Origin: Lacrimispora saccharolytica
GTDB lineage: Bacteria; Bacillota; Clostridia; Lachnospirales; Lachnospiraceae
Reading direction: 5' to 3'
DNA: 64,000 nucleotides
NCBI GenBank assembly: GCA_021531795.1
Contig: JADYUL010000008.1
Location: 1 to 64,000 of the forward strand
In this document: positions 36,758 through 45,104 of the stretch, piece by piece
Numbering within the stretch: the stretch's first letter is position 1
Layout: the number at the start of each line of letters is the position of its first letter
Notes under the pieces: generated by a model
What the model was told of the DNA's origin: nothing
Databases searched by the model: none
What the model saw: the letters and a program-made list of their open reading frames with translations, nothing else
Translations under genes and position numbers: made by a program

Positions 36758-38083
36758 ATGGAACTTGCTACTATTGTAAAATCACAGAAGGAATACTTTA
36801 ACAGAGGCAGTACACTCAGTAATGCAGCAAGAAAGCGTGCTTTGGAGAAATTGCTTGATTCAATTATGCTGAACGAGCAGGCCATATACGCGGCACTTAA
36901 TGCAGATCTGGGCAAGTCAAGGCAGGAAGCGGAAATGATGGAAGTAGGACCTGTTATTGCCTCTATTCGTTATGCCATTAAGAATCTGGATAAGTGGAAT
37001 AAGATTAAGAAGGTGAAGACTCCATTATTCCTCTTCCCCGGTAAGAGTACGATTCATCGTGAGCCCTACGGCTGTGTGCTCATCATGTCACCCTGGAACT
37101 ATCCGTTCTATCTGGCACTTCATCCACTGGTGTCAGCAATAGCTGCCGGCAACTGTGTGGTACTGAAGACCTCCAAGAAGAGTCCGGCCACTTCAGGGAT
37201 TGTGGTTGACATAATAAATTCAACTTTTGAGAGAACATATGTATATGCCATTGACCAGGTACTTGGTTATGATGATATCGTAAAGCAGAAATATGATTAT
37301 ATCTTCTTTACCGGCAATGAGAGAGTGGGCAAGAGTGTTATGCGCTCCGCATCAGAGGAGCTGATCCCGGTAACCTTGGAGCTTGGAGGCAAGTCCCCCT
37401 GTATCGTTGATTCGACAGCCAATATACAGATTGCGGCACGTAAGATTATGTGGGGCAAGCTCTGTAATGCGGGACAGACCTGTGTTGCACCCGATTATGT
37501 AATTATCCATTCTTCCGTAAAGGATGAATTCATCAAAGCCTGCAGACAATATGTAAGGGAACATATCGGAGATCCGTTTAACTGTGAGCAATATTGTAAG
37601 ATAATATCTCTCCATCACTTCATGAGAATCATGAATCTGATCGATAGGGAGGAAGAGGTGATAGGCGGAAGAGGAGATGATAAGAGATTGATCATTGAAC
37701 CGACCCTTCTGCCTCAGGCGACCTTTGATTCGCCATGCATGAAGAGCGAGATCTTCGGACCGGTGCTTCCTATAATCACCTTCGAGGATGCTGATGAGCT
37801 TCTGTGGGTACTTAAGGATAAGCCAAAACCATTGGCGCTCTATATATTCAGTAACAGCAGGGAGTTCGCGGACTTATTCATTAACAATCTCTCCTTTGGC
37901 GGCGGTTGTGTCAACGATGTAATTATGCATGTAAGTAATGAGGAGCTTCCTTTTGGAGGAATCGGAGCAAGCGGAATGGGAAGAGTAAACGGCAAGTACG
38001 GCTTCGACACCTTTACACATGAGAAGGGAATATATACGGTAGGAATTCATTCGGATATCGCATTGAGATATCCAACATACTAA
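36758..38083 (+). CDS. aldehyde dehydrogenase (class 3-like, NAD(P)+-dependent)
   Basis: A 441-residue enzyme. Seen: MSPWNYPFYLALHPLVSAIAAGN (cofactor site), FFTGNERVGKSVM, general base in LELGGKSP and catalytic Cys in NAGQTCVAPDY. C-terminal EELPFGGIGASGMGRVNGKYGFDTFTHEKG pattern. The size and motif pattern match fatty-aldehyde/class 3 ALDHs. Physiological substrate not known. I chose ATG 36758 with GGAGGA before it; the longer frame to 36668 overlaps fliS. It has its own promoter and terminator and is not part of the flagellar set. Confidence 0.93.
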   Translation: MELATIVKSQKEYFNRGSTLSNAARKRALEKLLDSIMLNEQAIYAALNADLGKSRQEAEMMEVGPVIASIRYAIKNLDKWNKIKKVKTPLFLFPGKSTIHREPYGCVLIMSPWNYPFYLALHPLVSAIAAGNCVVLKTSKKSPATSGIVVDIINSTFERTYVYAIDQVLGYDDIVKQKYDYIFFTGNERVGKSVMRSASEELIPVTLELGGKSPCIVDSTANIQIAARKIMWGKLCNAGQTCVAPDYVIIHSSVKDEFIKACRQYVREHIGDPFNCEQYCKIISLHHFMRIMNLIDREEEVIGGRGDDKRLIIEPTLLPQATFDSPCMKSEIFGPVLPIITFEDADELLWVLKDKPKPLALYIFSNSREFADLFINNLSFGGGCVNDVIMHVSNEELPFGGIGASGMGRVNGKYGFDTFTHEKGIYTVGIHSDIALRYPTY

Positions 38084-38126
38084 AATAATAACCCGGTACT
38101 TATTACAGGTACCGGGTTATTATTAT
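38084..38126. terminator. bidirectional terminator between ALDH and the phosphatase
   Basis: A 16-bp perfect stem (38084-38099 with 38109-38124) with T-rich flank on both strands. It lies between two convergent genes and likely serves both. Confidence 0.85.
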
Positions 38127-38165
38127 ATACAGAAACAAATTATCATAAGAAACGATATCTTGGGA

Positions 38166-38831
38166 CTAACCATATATGCTCTTAGCATCAGCATCAAGTA
38201 CTGCATCTGCGGGGGGCTTGACTCTCTCATAGAATTTCATGCTCTTCTCAATTACTGATGCTTTGCCGTTAACAATCTCAATTATGCTTACAGAGCAGTT
38301 ATCAAGTCTGATGTCCCAGAAATCCTTAAGAGGAGTATCAAGAATCCGGTTTAGGATCGTTCTGTTCATGCATCCATGTCCGACTATCATGACATTGTTG
38401 TAGTGTCCCTCAAGTGGAAGTATTTCATTATCGAAGAAATCGGAGGTTCTCTCATACATTTGAGAAAAGGTTTCTCCACCCTTGGCTGGAACATAATGCT
38501 CAGTATCGAATTCAAACTGCCATATCGGATTTATCGGTCCGTCCTTTCGTCTGGGAATGATAATCCCCTCACATTCACCGAAGTTGATCTCCTTAATCCT
38601 GTCATCGGTATGAATCTCAAGCTCTCTGTCACCCATTATTATTTCAGCAGTTTCAACAGCCCTTATTAGCGGAGAAGAATAAACATAGTCAAACTCCACA
38701 TCTTTAAGTCCCTCGGCAGTGAGCCTTGCAAGCTCAATTCCATAGTCATTGAGTCTAATGTCTGTCTGTCCCTGAAGCTTTCTTACAGAGTTCCAGTCTG
38801 TTTCACCGTGTCTGATCAGATATACTTTCAA
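38166..38831 (-). CDS. histidine phosphatase family protein
   Basis: A 221-residue protein of the phosphoglycerate-mutase-like superfamily. The catalytic RHGETDWN is at residues 7-14, with the phosphate-binding YSSPLIRAVETAE near residue 51, acid Glu in the INFGECEG region and second His in VMIVGHGCMN. The substrate is unknown; alpha-ribazole phosphatase or a sugar phosphatase are options. The start is TTG 38831 with AAAGGAA before it, giving MKVYLIRHGE; the further open frame is not conserved. Confidence 0.85.
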   Translation of the reverse strand: MKVYLIRHGETDWNSVRKLQGQTDIRLNDYGIELARLTAEGLKDVEFDYVYSSPLIRAVETAEIIMGDRELEIHTDDRIKEINFGECEGIIIPRRKDGPINPIWQFEFDTEHYVPAKGGETFSQMYERTSDFFDNEILPLEGHYNNVMIVGHGCMNRTILNRILDTPLKDFWDIRLDNCSVSIIEIVNGKASVIEKSMKFYERVKPPADAVLDADAKSIYG

Positions 38832-38920
38832 ATTAAATTTCCTTTTCAAAAATAAATAGTGTTTTGAGCGAAAAAAAAGCACCGACCCCATGGCTCAAGT
38901 CCACAAAACCGATACTTTAG

Positions 38921-38993
38921 TGCGCCTTCAGGGGCTCGAACCCTGGACACCCTGATTAAGAGTCAGGTGCTCTACCAACTGAGCTAAAGGCGC
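38921..38993 (-). tRNA. tRNA-Lys(CUU)
   Basis: Read on -, the 73-nt cloverleaf has acceptor GCGCCTT paired with AAGGCGC, D arm TAGCTCAGTTGGTAGAGCA, anticodon loop CTCTTAA with anticodon CTT, T arm CAGGGTTCGAGCCCTG and discriminator A. CCA is not encoded. Confidence 0.95.
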
Positions 38994-39009
38994 ATATCCT
39001 ATGCCTTAA

Positions 39010-39044
39010 ACGGAGCGTAATCTATTGCGTTCTCCGTGACGCAA
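39010..39044. repeat. interleaved inverted repeats upstream of tRNA-Lys
   Basis: Arm A ACGGAG (39010-39015) pairs with CTCCGT (39032-39037). Arm B TTGCGT (39025-39030) pairs with ACGCAA (39039-39044). The pairs interlock, so RNA could form a pseudoknot or one of two exclusive hairpins. It lies just 5' of tRNA-Lys (-) and in the upstream region of tatD (+). Function unknown. Confidence 0.5.
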
Positions 39045-39164
39045 GTGTTATTATATTATAGTGTTTTTGAGATTGCAAGCATTTTTTAAGTTTTTTTAAA
39101 AAAAATTCCCACATAATTGATTTGACACAAAATATAGTATAAACATCTTTAGGAGATACAAAAT

Positions 39165-39947
39165 ATGAAACCCATAAGAATATTTGAAACCCATGCTCAC
39201 TACGATGACAAGGCTTTTGACGATGACAGGGATAACCTTCTGCGCTCTCTCAAGGAAGAGGGTTTTGATTATGTGATCAATGTTGCGGCTGACCTTAGAG
39301 GTGTGGATGCGACGCTTGAGCTGACTCGTGAATATGACCATGTCTACGGTGCCATAGGTGTTCATCCGGAGATGGTATATGAACTTAATGAGAATACCTT
39401 CCAGCATGTGAGGGAGGTAGCAATGAAGGACAAGATGCTGGCAGTGGGCGAGATTGGTCTTGACTACCACGGCGATGAGGTTGACAAGGGCCTGCAGAAG
39501 GAGTGGTTCTACAGACAGCTTGAGCTTGCCAAGGAGTTGAATAAACCCGTGGTAATCCATTCAAGGGACGCCTGCGAGGATACCATGACGGTGCTTGGCA
39601 GCAAGGAAGCAAGAGGGATCAAGGGTGTTATGCACTGTTATTCTTACACCGTTGAGACCGCCAGAGAATTATTAAAGATGGGATATTATTTTGGTATCGG
39701 CGGAGTTATCACCTTTAATAACGCAAAAAAGCTTGTGGAGGCAGTGGAGGAGATTCCGATGGAGCGGATCCTGTTGGAGACGGACTGCCCTTATCTTGCG
39801 CCCACACCTCACAGAGGCAAGCGCAACAGCTCACTCTACATACCGCTTATTGCTGAGAAAATCGCTCAGATTAAGGGTATCCCCTACTACAAGGTATTGG
39901 AGAAGACTCACGAAAATGCTAAGAATCTCTTCCTGAAAGGAAAATAA
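39165..39947 (+). CDS. tatD: TatD-family metal-dependent deoxyribonuclease
   Basis: A 260-residue TIM-barrel hydrolase. Motifs: ETHAHYDDKAFDDDR, IGVHPE, AVGEIGLDYH, PVVIHSRDA, GVMHCYSY and ETDCPYLAPTPHRGKRN, all metal-site or family blocks. Known members are 3'-5' DNases. In most Firmicutes tatD is followed by rnmV and rsmA; here rsmA follows directly after 2 nt and rnmV is missing. AGGAG before the ATG. Confidence 0.95.
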   Translation: MKPIRIFETHAHYDDKAFDDDRDNLLRSLKEEGFDYVINVAADLRGVDATLELTREYDHVYGAIGVHPEMVYELNENTFQHVREVAMKDKMLAVGEIGLDYHGDEVDKGLQKEWFYRQLELAKELNKPVVIHSRDACEDTMTVLGSKEARGIKGVMHCYSYTVETARELLKMGYYFGIGGVITFNNAKKLVEAVEEIPMERILLETDCPYLAPTPHRGKRNSSLYIPLIAEKIAQIKGIPYYKVLEKTHENAKNLFLKGK

Positions 39948-39949
39948 TA

Positions 39950-40816
39950 ATGGCGACACTCGGAATTCCGTCAAACACTATAGAAATACTCAAAAAATAC
40001 AACTTCAGTTTTCAGAAGCGCTTCGGTCAGAACTTCCTAATCGACACTCATGTTCTGGAGAAGATTGTGGACGAAGCAGGAATTGATGAGGATGACTGTG
40101 TTCTTGAGATAGGACCGGGAATCGGTACAATGACTCAGTATCTGTGTGAGAGGGCGGGAAGAGTAATAGCCGTAGAGATAGATAAGGCTCTTATACCGAT
40201 CCTTAACGATACTCTGAGTTCGTATTCCAATGTAGAGATAATCAATGAGGACATTCTTAAAGTTGACATAACAAATCTATGTAATAAGTATAATAACGGC
40301 AGACCCATTAAGGTCGTTGCCAATCTTCCATATTATATTACTACCCCCATCATCATGGGACTCTTCGAGAGCGGCTGTCCGCTTGAGAGCATCACCATAA
40401 TGGTGCAGAAGGAAGTAGCCGACAGAATGAAGTGCGGACCGGGAAGCAAAGACTATGGCGCACTCTCCCTCGCGGTCCAGTTCTATTCAAACCCTGAGAT
40501 TGTAGCAAATGTCAGTCCCGAAAGCTTCATTCCCAAGCCGGGTGTCGGCTCGTCAGTTATTAGACTCACCAGATATCCCAAGCCACCGGTAGAGGTCGAT
40601 GACGAGAAGTACATGTTCAAATTGATCAGAGCAGCCTTCAACATGAGGCGCAAGACCATGGTCAACTCTCTTATGAGTAGCAATCTTGGACTCACCAAGA
40701 AAGAGATTCTGTCTGCAATTGATAAGCTTAACCTGTCACCACAGGTTCGAGGTGAAGCCCTGACTCTTAATGAGTTCGCAGCCCTGTCCAATATCCTGTC
40801 AAAGGCTAATAAATAA
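39950..40816 (+). CDS. rsmA: 16S rRNA (adenine1518/1519-N6)-dimethyltransferase
   Basis: A 288-residue methyltransferase. FQKRFGQNFLIDTHVLEKIV, SAM motif VLEIGPGIGTMTQYL, acidic motif VIAVEIDKALIP, catalytic NLPYYITTPI and the C-terminal NMRRKTMVNSL region are all seen. It dimethylates two adenines near the 3' end of 16S rRNA; loss gives kasugamycin resistance. It is coupled to tatD, and the next gene starts on the last base of its stop codon. Confidence 0.96.
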   Translation: MATLGIPSNTIEILKKYNFSFQKRFGQNFLIDTHVLEKIVDEAGIDEDDCVLEIGPGIGTMTQYLCERAGRVIAVEIDKALIPILNDTLSSYSNVEIINEDILKVDITNLCNKYNNGRPIKVVANLPYYITTPIIMGLFESGCPLESITIMVQKEVADRMKCGPGSKDYGALSLAVQFYSNPEIVANVSPESFIPKPGVGSSVIRLTRYPKPPVEVDDEKYMFKLIRAAFNMRRKTMVNSLMSSNLGLTKKEILSAIDKLNLSPQVRGEALTLNEFAALSNILSKANK

Positions 40817-42675
40817 TGGCAATATTAAATATCCTGGGTTTAATAACCCTTTGCGTAATAATTGCATATCTTTTCAGGGAGCACATCATAGATACGATTC
40901 CTGTTTCGGTGTCGCTGCTTATCCTCGTTCTTTACGTACTTGCCTTTATGAAAAGACTGAGCATGGTTGACATAATATTGCCGGCAGCAGCCTTGGGTTT
41001 GCTAATTTACTTTATGGCAAAATCGCGAAGGACTGAGTTCCTCGCATTTTTGCAGGAAGAGGTGAAGACTCCGGCACTTATTCTGTCGCTCATTCTGCTC
41101 ATAGCAGTTCCTATTCTGACTTCAGCAAAGGCCGTGACCTGGTGGGATGACTTCAACTTCTGGGCAACGGATGTGAAGTCTCTGTATTTCTTAGACGGCT
41201 TTGCGGGCAGGTATCATAATGTGGCACCGGAATTCGGCGACTATCCGCCGGCCACCCAGCTTATCAAATGGTTCTTCGTCCATATGGACAGACAGGAGTT
41301 CAGGACGGGACTTATGTTTGCAGGATATTATTTCTGCAATATGGCCTTTTTATGTCCGATTCTTAAGAACCTTCGCTGGTGGAATGTGCCGTTAATGATA
41401 CTGATGCCCATATCCCTCTGGCTCTTCCCCTCTGTGGCTGAGGTGTTCTCCTACGACGGCTGCTGTGCGGACATGACGATGGCAGCGATTTATGCCTGCT
41501 TCCTTGTTACTGTGACTGAGGAGGGACATAAGGAAAGCTTCTATTATATTAAGTTGTCATTACTGCTTGCCTGTCTGATTCTGTGCAAGAATACAGGAGT
41601 CATCTGGGTACTGTTCGGACTGGTATTTCTATGTGTATATAAGTACTTTGCCGAAGACGGCAGGTTTAAGATAAAAAACATAATTCTGACTGCGCTTCTT
41701 CCGATAATAGCCGAATCAAGCTGGCTTGGCTTCTGCCTGATCAACAGGCGGGTTGCCAAACTTACGGGCGCTGCAGTTCGTATGGCGACGGGAGTGCAGG
41801 GAATCCCCGATGTGAACGGTAAGCTGATAGAAGCCTTTGTTAAGGCCTTTATATATTATCCGCTTCACAGATGGAGTACGTGGAATATAGACCTAAGCCC
41901 GCTTGCACTCTTTGTATTACTGATAGCAAGCGTTGTTATGTTAACAAAAACCGGTAAGCTGACTAAGAGGGCAGGACTTACCATAGGCATATTCATGGCC
42001 TTTAGCGGAATTGTATTCTATGCCTTTAATCTTGTAAGTCATCTGACAATATTTGCCGTGGAGGAGCAATACTTAGACCCCTTCGGCATGGTATCAAGCA
42101 TAGAGCGATACGGAGCACCCTTTACGATAGGCTCAATGTACCTCGTTGCAAGCTTGGCTATGAGTAAGTCAAAGCCCCGTAAACTTTTGGGTAATGCAGG
42201 AATTGCAGCCTTCATCCTGTTTGTTATTTTTACCTGTGATTATGGCAGTGCTTACAGAGGCCTGATCGGCTACAGGGAGGATGTTGAGACCAATACAGCT
42301 AACGCCGAGAGCATGATAGATGAGGAAGCAAAGATGTTCCTACAGAGTATTGGAGCGGAGAATAAGGACATTGAGGGTAGGGTACTGTATATCAGAGATG
42401 TATCTGATATAAGCTGGGTCAGGAGTACATACATTAACTTCTATGCTGCGCCAATGTCTGTAATGTATGCTAATGTGGACGGCAGCAGTATGACGGATAC
42501 AGACATTATTAAGGCTATAGACGATGCGCATGCGGAATATATTTATTCTGAAAGGATAGTAAACGATGATAATCTGTGGGATAATCTGATAAGTGGAGAT
42601 TTTGTATACAGTACACTGTATAAAGTAAACAATGATAATGGTGTAGTATTATCACCGGTGAATATTTATGACTGA
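40816..42675 (+). CDS. polytopic membrane protein, probable GT-C-type glycosyltransferase
   Basis: A 619-residue protein with about 11-12 membrane helices and a C-terminal soluble domain of about 120 residues. After two to three helices it shows VTWWDDFNFWATDVKSLY and EFGDYPPATQLIKWFF; acidic residues and DYPP in the first extracytoplasmic loop are usual in GT-C enzymes that use lipid-linked sugars. It overlaps the rsmA stop by one base and the next gene by 8 nt. That next gene encodes a GT2-GtrA protein that could make the lipid-linked sugar it uses. The acceptor is unknown. Confidence 0.65.
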   Translation: MAILNILGLITLCVIIAYLFREHIIDTIPVSVSLLILVLYVLAFMKRLSMVDIILPAAALGLLIYFMAKSRRTEFLAFLQEEVKTPALILSLILLIAVPILTSAKAVTWWDDFNFWATDVKSLYFLDGFAGRYHNVAPEFGDYPPATQLIKWFFVHMDRQEFRTGLMFAGYYFCNMAFLCPILKNLRWWNVPLMILMPISLWLFPSVAEVFSYDGCCADMTMAAIYACFLVTVTEEGHKESFYYIKLSLLLACLILCKNTGVIWVLFGLVFLCVYKYFAEDGRFKIKNIILTALLPIIAESSWLGFCLINRRVAKLTGAAVRMATGVQGIPDVNGKLIEAFVKAFIYYPLHRWSTWNIDLSPLALFVLLIASVVMLTKTGKLTKRAGLTIGIFMAFSGIVFYAFNLVSHLTIFAVEEQYLDPFGMVSSIERYGAPFTIGSMYLVASLAMSKSKPRKLLGNAGIAAFILFVIFTCDYGSAYRGLIGYREDVETNTANAESMIDEEAKMFLQSIGAENKDIEGRVLYIRDVSDISWVRSTYINFYAAPMSVMYANVDGSSMTDTDIIKAIDDAHAEYIYSERIVNDDNLWDNLISGDFVYSTLYKVNNDNGVVLSPVNIYD

Positions 42676-43729
42676 GTGTAAACCTGTGGAGATTCCGGTA
42701 ATCATACCTTCGTATGAACCGGATGGTAAGTTGCCCGCACTTTTGCAGAAACTTAGTGACGGGGGTTTTGAGAACATAATAATAGTGGATGACGGAAGCG
42801 GAGAGGCTTACAAATCAATCTTTGATGAGGTGAGTGTATTTCCTTCGGTTACGCTGCTTCACCATGCCGTCAACATGGGTAAGGGCAGAGCTTTAAAAAC
42901 CGCCTTCGACTATGTGCTTTGTCATTTTCCGGATGCGATAGGTGCAATAACCGCAGATTCCGACGGGCAGCATAGTCCGGAGTGTATCACAGCTTGTGCT
43001 GAGGCGCTGATTGAGAATCCCAAGGCGCTTATTATGGGATGCAGAAACTTTGACGGGGATGATGTGCCCGCAAGATCGGAGTTTGGCAATAAGCTTACAA
43101 GAAGAGTCATGAAATATCTGGCCGGTGTATCGGTGTCGGATACCCAGACGGGACTCAGGGGAATACCGGCTGACTTCATGAAGAGTCTGCTGACACTTAA
43201 GGGTGAGCGCTTCGAATTTGAGACCAACATGCTTATGGAGACTAAGAAGCTTGGAATCAGGATAATTGAAGTGCCGATTAAGACTATATATATAGAAGAT
43301 AACAGGACGAGCCATTTTAATCCCATTAAGGATTCCATAAGGATATACATGACCTTTGGAAAGTTCCTGTTTTCATCGATGTCCTCCAGTGTGCTTGATC
43401 TGTGCCTGTTCTCAATATTCTGTGCACTGTTTAAGAGCAGAGATCTGCATATGCTTAATTACATTACGCTCTCAACTGTACTGGCCAGAGTACTCTCGGC
43501 TGCCTATAATTATATGATCAATTATAAGCTTGTGTTTGAGAGCAGGGGTTCGATTCTTAAGACTCTTAGCAGATATGTGCTTCTGGCGGTGTGTCAGATG
43601 AGCCTAAGCGCCCTCTTGGTTAACATAATATATCCGTATATCGGCGGCTTCGAGACCTTCGTCAAGATTCCCGTGGATATTATGCTTTTCTTCCTAAGCT
43701 ACGTCATCCAGAGGGAGTTTGTATATTAA
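42668..43729 (+). CDS. glycosyltransferase family 2 fused to a GtrA-like membrane domain
   Basis: A 353-residue protein. Residues 1-215 form a dolichol-phosphate-mannose-synthase-like GT2: VIIPSYEPDGKL, IIIVDDGSGEAY, NMGKGRALKTAFDY, ADSDGQHSPE and DTQTGLRGIP. Residues about 225-353 form four helices of a GtrA/DPMS_2 domain (RIYMTFGKFLFSSMSSSVLDL and the end FFLSYVIQREFVY). Likely makes undecaprenyl-phosphate-sugar and moves it across the membrane for the preceding GT-C protein, with which it overlaps. Pairing is inferred from order. Confidence 0.85.
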   Translation: MTECKPVEIPVIIPSYEPDGKLPALLQKLSDGGFENIIIVDDGSGEAYKSIFDEVSVFPSVTLLHHAVNMGKGRALKTAFDYVLCHFPDAIGAITADSDGQHSPECITACAEALIENPKALIMGCRNFDGDDVPARSEFGNKLTRRVMKYLAGVSVSDTQTGLRGIPADFMKSLLTLKGERFEFETNMLMETKKLGIRIIEVPIKTIYIEDNRTSHFNPIKDSIRIYMTFGKFLFSSMSSSVLDLCLFSIFCALFKSRDLHMLNYITLSTVLARVLSAAYNYMINYKLVFESRGSILKTLSRYVLLAVCQMSLSALLVNIIYPYIGGFETFVKIPVDIMLFFLSYVIQREFVY

Positions 43730-43748
43730 CGAAGTTAAAAATTAATGG

Positions 43749-43777
43749 TTGAAAAACAAGCGCACCTATTATATTAT
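43749..43777 (+). promoter_or_regulatory. promoter of tRNA-Pro
   Basis: TTGAAA (43749-43754), 17 nt, TATTAT (43772-43777), ending 11 nt before the mature tRNA. Confidence 0.75.
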
Positions 43778-43788
43778 AGATGTTGCCG

Positions 43789-43862
<74 letters not shown>

Positions 43863-43873
43863 TTATCATATAG

Positions 43874-43899
43874 ATGGCGGAGTTTTCCGCCATTTTTTT
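43874..43899 (+). terminator. terminator after tRNA-Pro
   Basis: ATGGCGGA pairs with TCCGCCAT (43874-43893) and is followed by T7. Confidence 0.9.
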
Positions 43900-43976
43900 A
43901 TTTTCCACGATATTTTATTCTGATAATAAAAGACACTGCCTAGATGTGATACAATTAAAAATATAGGTTTATATTT

Positions 43977-45104
43977 ATGACAAAGAACAAGTTGTATCTA
44001 ACTGTATATGAGAGCATCCGCCGGGATATCATCCATGGAGCCTACAAAAAGGGCGATAAGATTCCGTCCAAGCGGACGACTGCCCTTGAGTGGAATGTAA
44101 GCTTGATTACGGTTGAGCATGCCTATGAGCTTCTGCTTGATGAGGGCTACATTGTATCTAAGGAAAAGAGAGGCTACTTTGTCATCTATGATAGTGAATA
44201 CAACCCTGCCACGCAGCACAGTAGTCCTGAATCCGAGGTCGGGAAAGAAGCGGAGACTGAATCCGGGGCGGAGGCAAAGGCCGAGCTTGAACAGACGGTG
44301 GAGTATTCTTTGAGTCCCATGTCCTATAACATCTTCTCCAAGGCAGCCAGACGTGTGCTCACTGAGTATGGAGAAGAGATAATGCTTAAGTCACCGGGCT
44401 CCGGAACGATAATCCTGAGAGAAGCCATTGCAGGCTACCTTAACAGAAGCAGGCACATCGACGTCTCCTTCGACCAGATAATAATAGGATCCGGTGCCGA
44501 ATATCTCTATGGTCTCATTGTCCAGGCCTTCGGTCGTGACAGAATATATGCCGTAGAGGACCCATGCTACAGCAAAATCATAGATATATATGAAGCGGGA
44601 GGTGTGACCCTGGAGCGCTTAAGGCTTGGAAAGGACGGAATTAACAGTAAGAGCCTGCAGGAAACACAGGCAACCATCCTGCATATCTCGCCCTACAGAA
44701 GCTATCCCAGCCGTGTCAGTGCCACGATAAACAAAAAACAGGAATACATCAGATGGAGCAGCAGCAGGGATGCAATAATAATCGAGGACGACGTCGAGTC
44801 GGAATTCTCACCCATACGAAAGAATGAAGAGACGCTATTTTCCCTTGATAGGGAGAACCGCGTAATCTATATCAACAGCTTCACCATGACAATCGGTGCG
44901 TCACTAAGGATTGCCTACATGGTCATTCCCCGAACCATGAAGCCGTTTTTGCGCGAGCGCATAGGCTTCTATTCCTGTCCTGCGCCGACCTATCAGCAGT
45001 ATATTCTCGCAGAATTAATAATGAGCGGCGATTTTGAAAGACATATTAACAGAGTAAGAAGAAATATAAGGAAGGATAAGGGCAAAAATGCGAGTATTAA
45101 GTAA
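43977..45104 (+). CDS. MocR-family regulator with degenerate aminotransferase-like domain
   Basis: A 375-residue protein. The N-terminal GntR winged helix (1-70) is typical: LTVYESIRRDIIHGAYKKGDKIPSKRTTA. A linker rich in Glu/Ala follows. The C-terminal fold-type-I aminotransferase domain is degenerate. The PLP-lysine motif SFSKTLxPxLRLGY reads SFTMTIGASLRIAYM, so Lys is Met. The TPSHQFPTG motif reads SPYRSYPSR, and DDYDSEF reads DDVESEF. About 80 residues expected at the C-terminus are missing; the gene ends inside pepD, with 17 nt overlap. It is probably a PLP-independent regulator or a decaying gene. Confidence 0.8.
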   Translation: MTKNKLYLTVYESIRRDIIHGAYKKGDKIPSKRTTALEWNVSLITVEHAYELLLDEGYIVSKEKRGYFVIYDSEYNPATQHSSPESEVGKEAETESGAEAKAELEQTVEYSLSPMSYNIFSKAARRVLTEYGEEIMLKSPGSGTIILREAIAGYLNRSRHIDVSFDQIIIGSGAEYLYGLIVQAFGRDRIYAVEDPCYSKIIDIYEAGGVTLERLRLGKDGINSKSLQETQATILHISPYRSYPSRVSATINKKQEYIRWSSSRDAIIIEDDVESEFSPIRKNEETLFSLDRENRVIYINSFTMTIGASLRIAYMVIPRTMKPFLRERIGFYSCPAPTYQQYILAELIMSGDFERHINRVRRNIRKDKGKNASIK

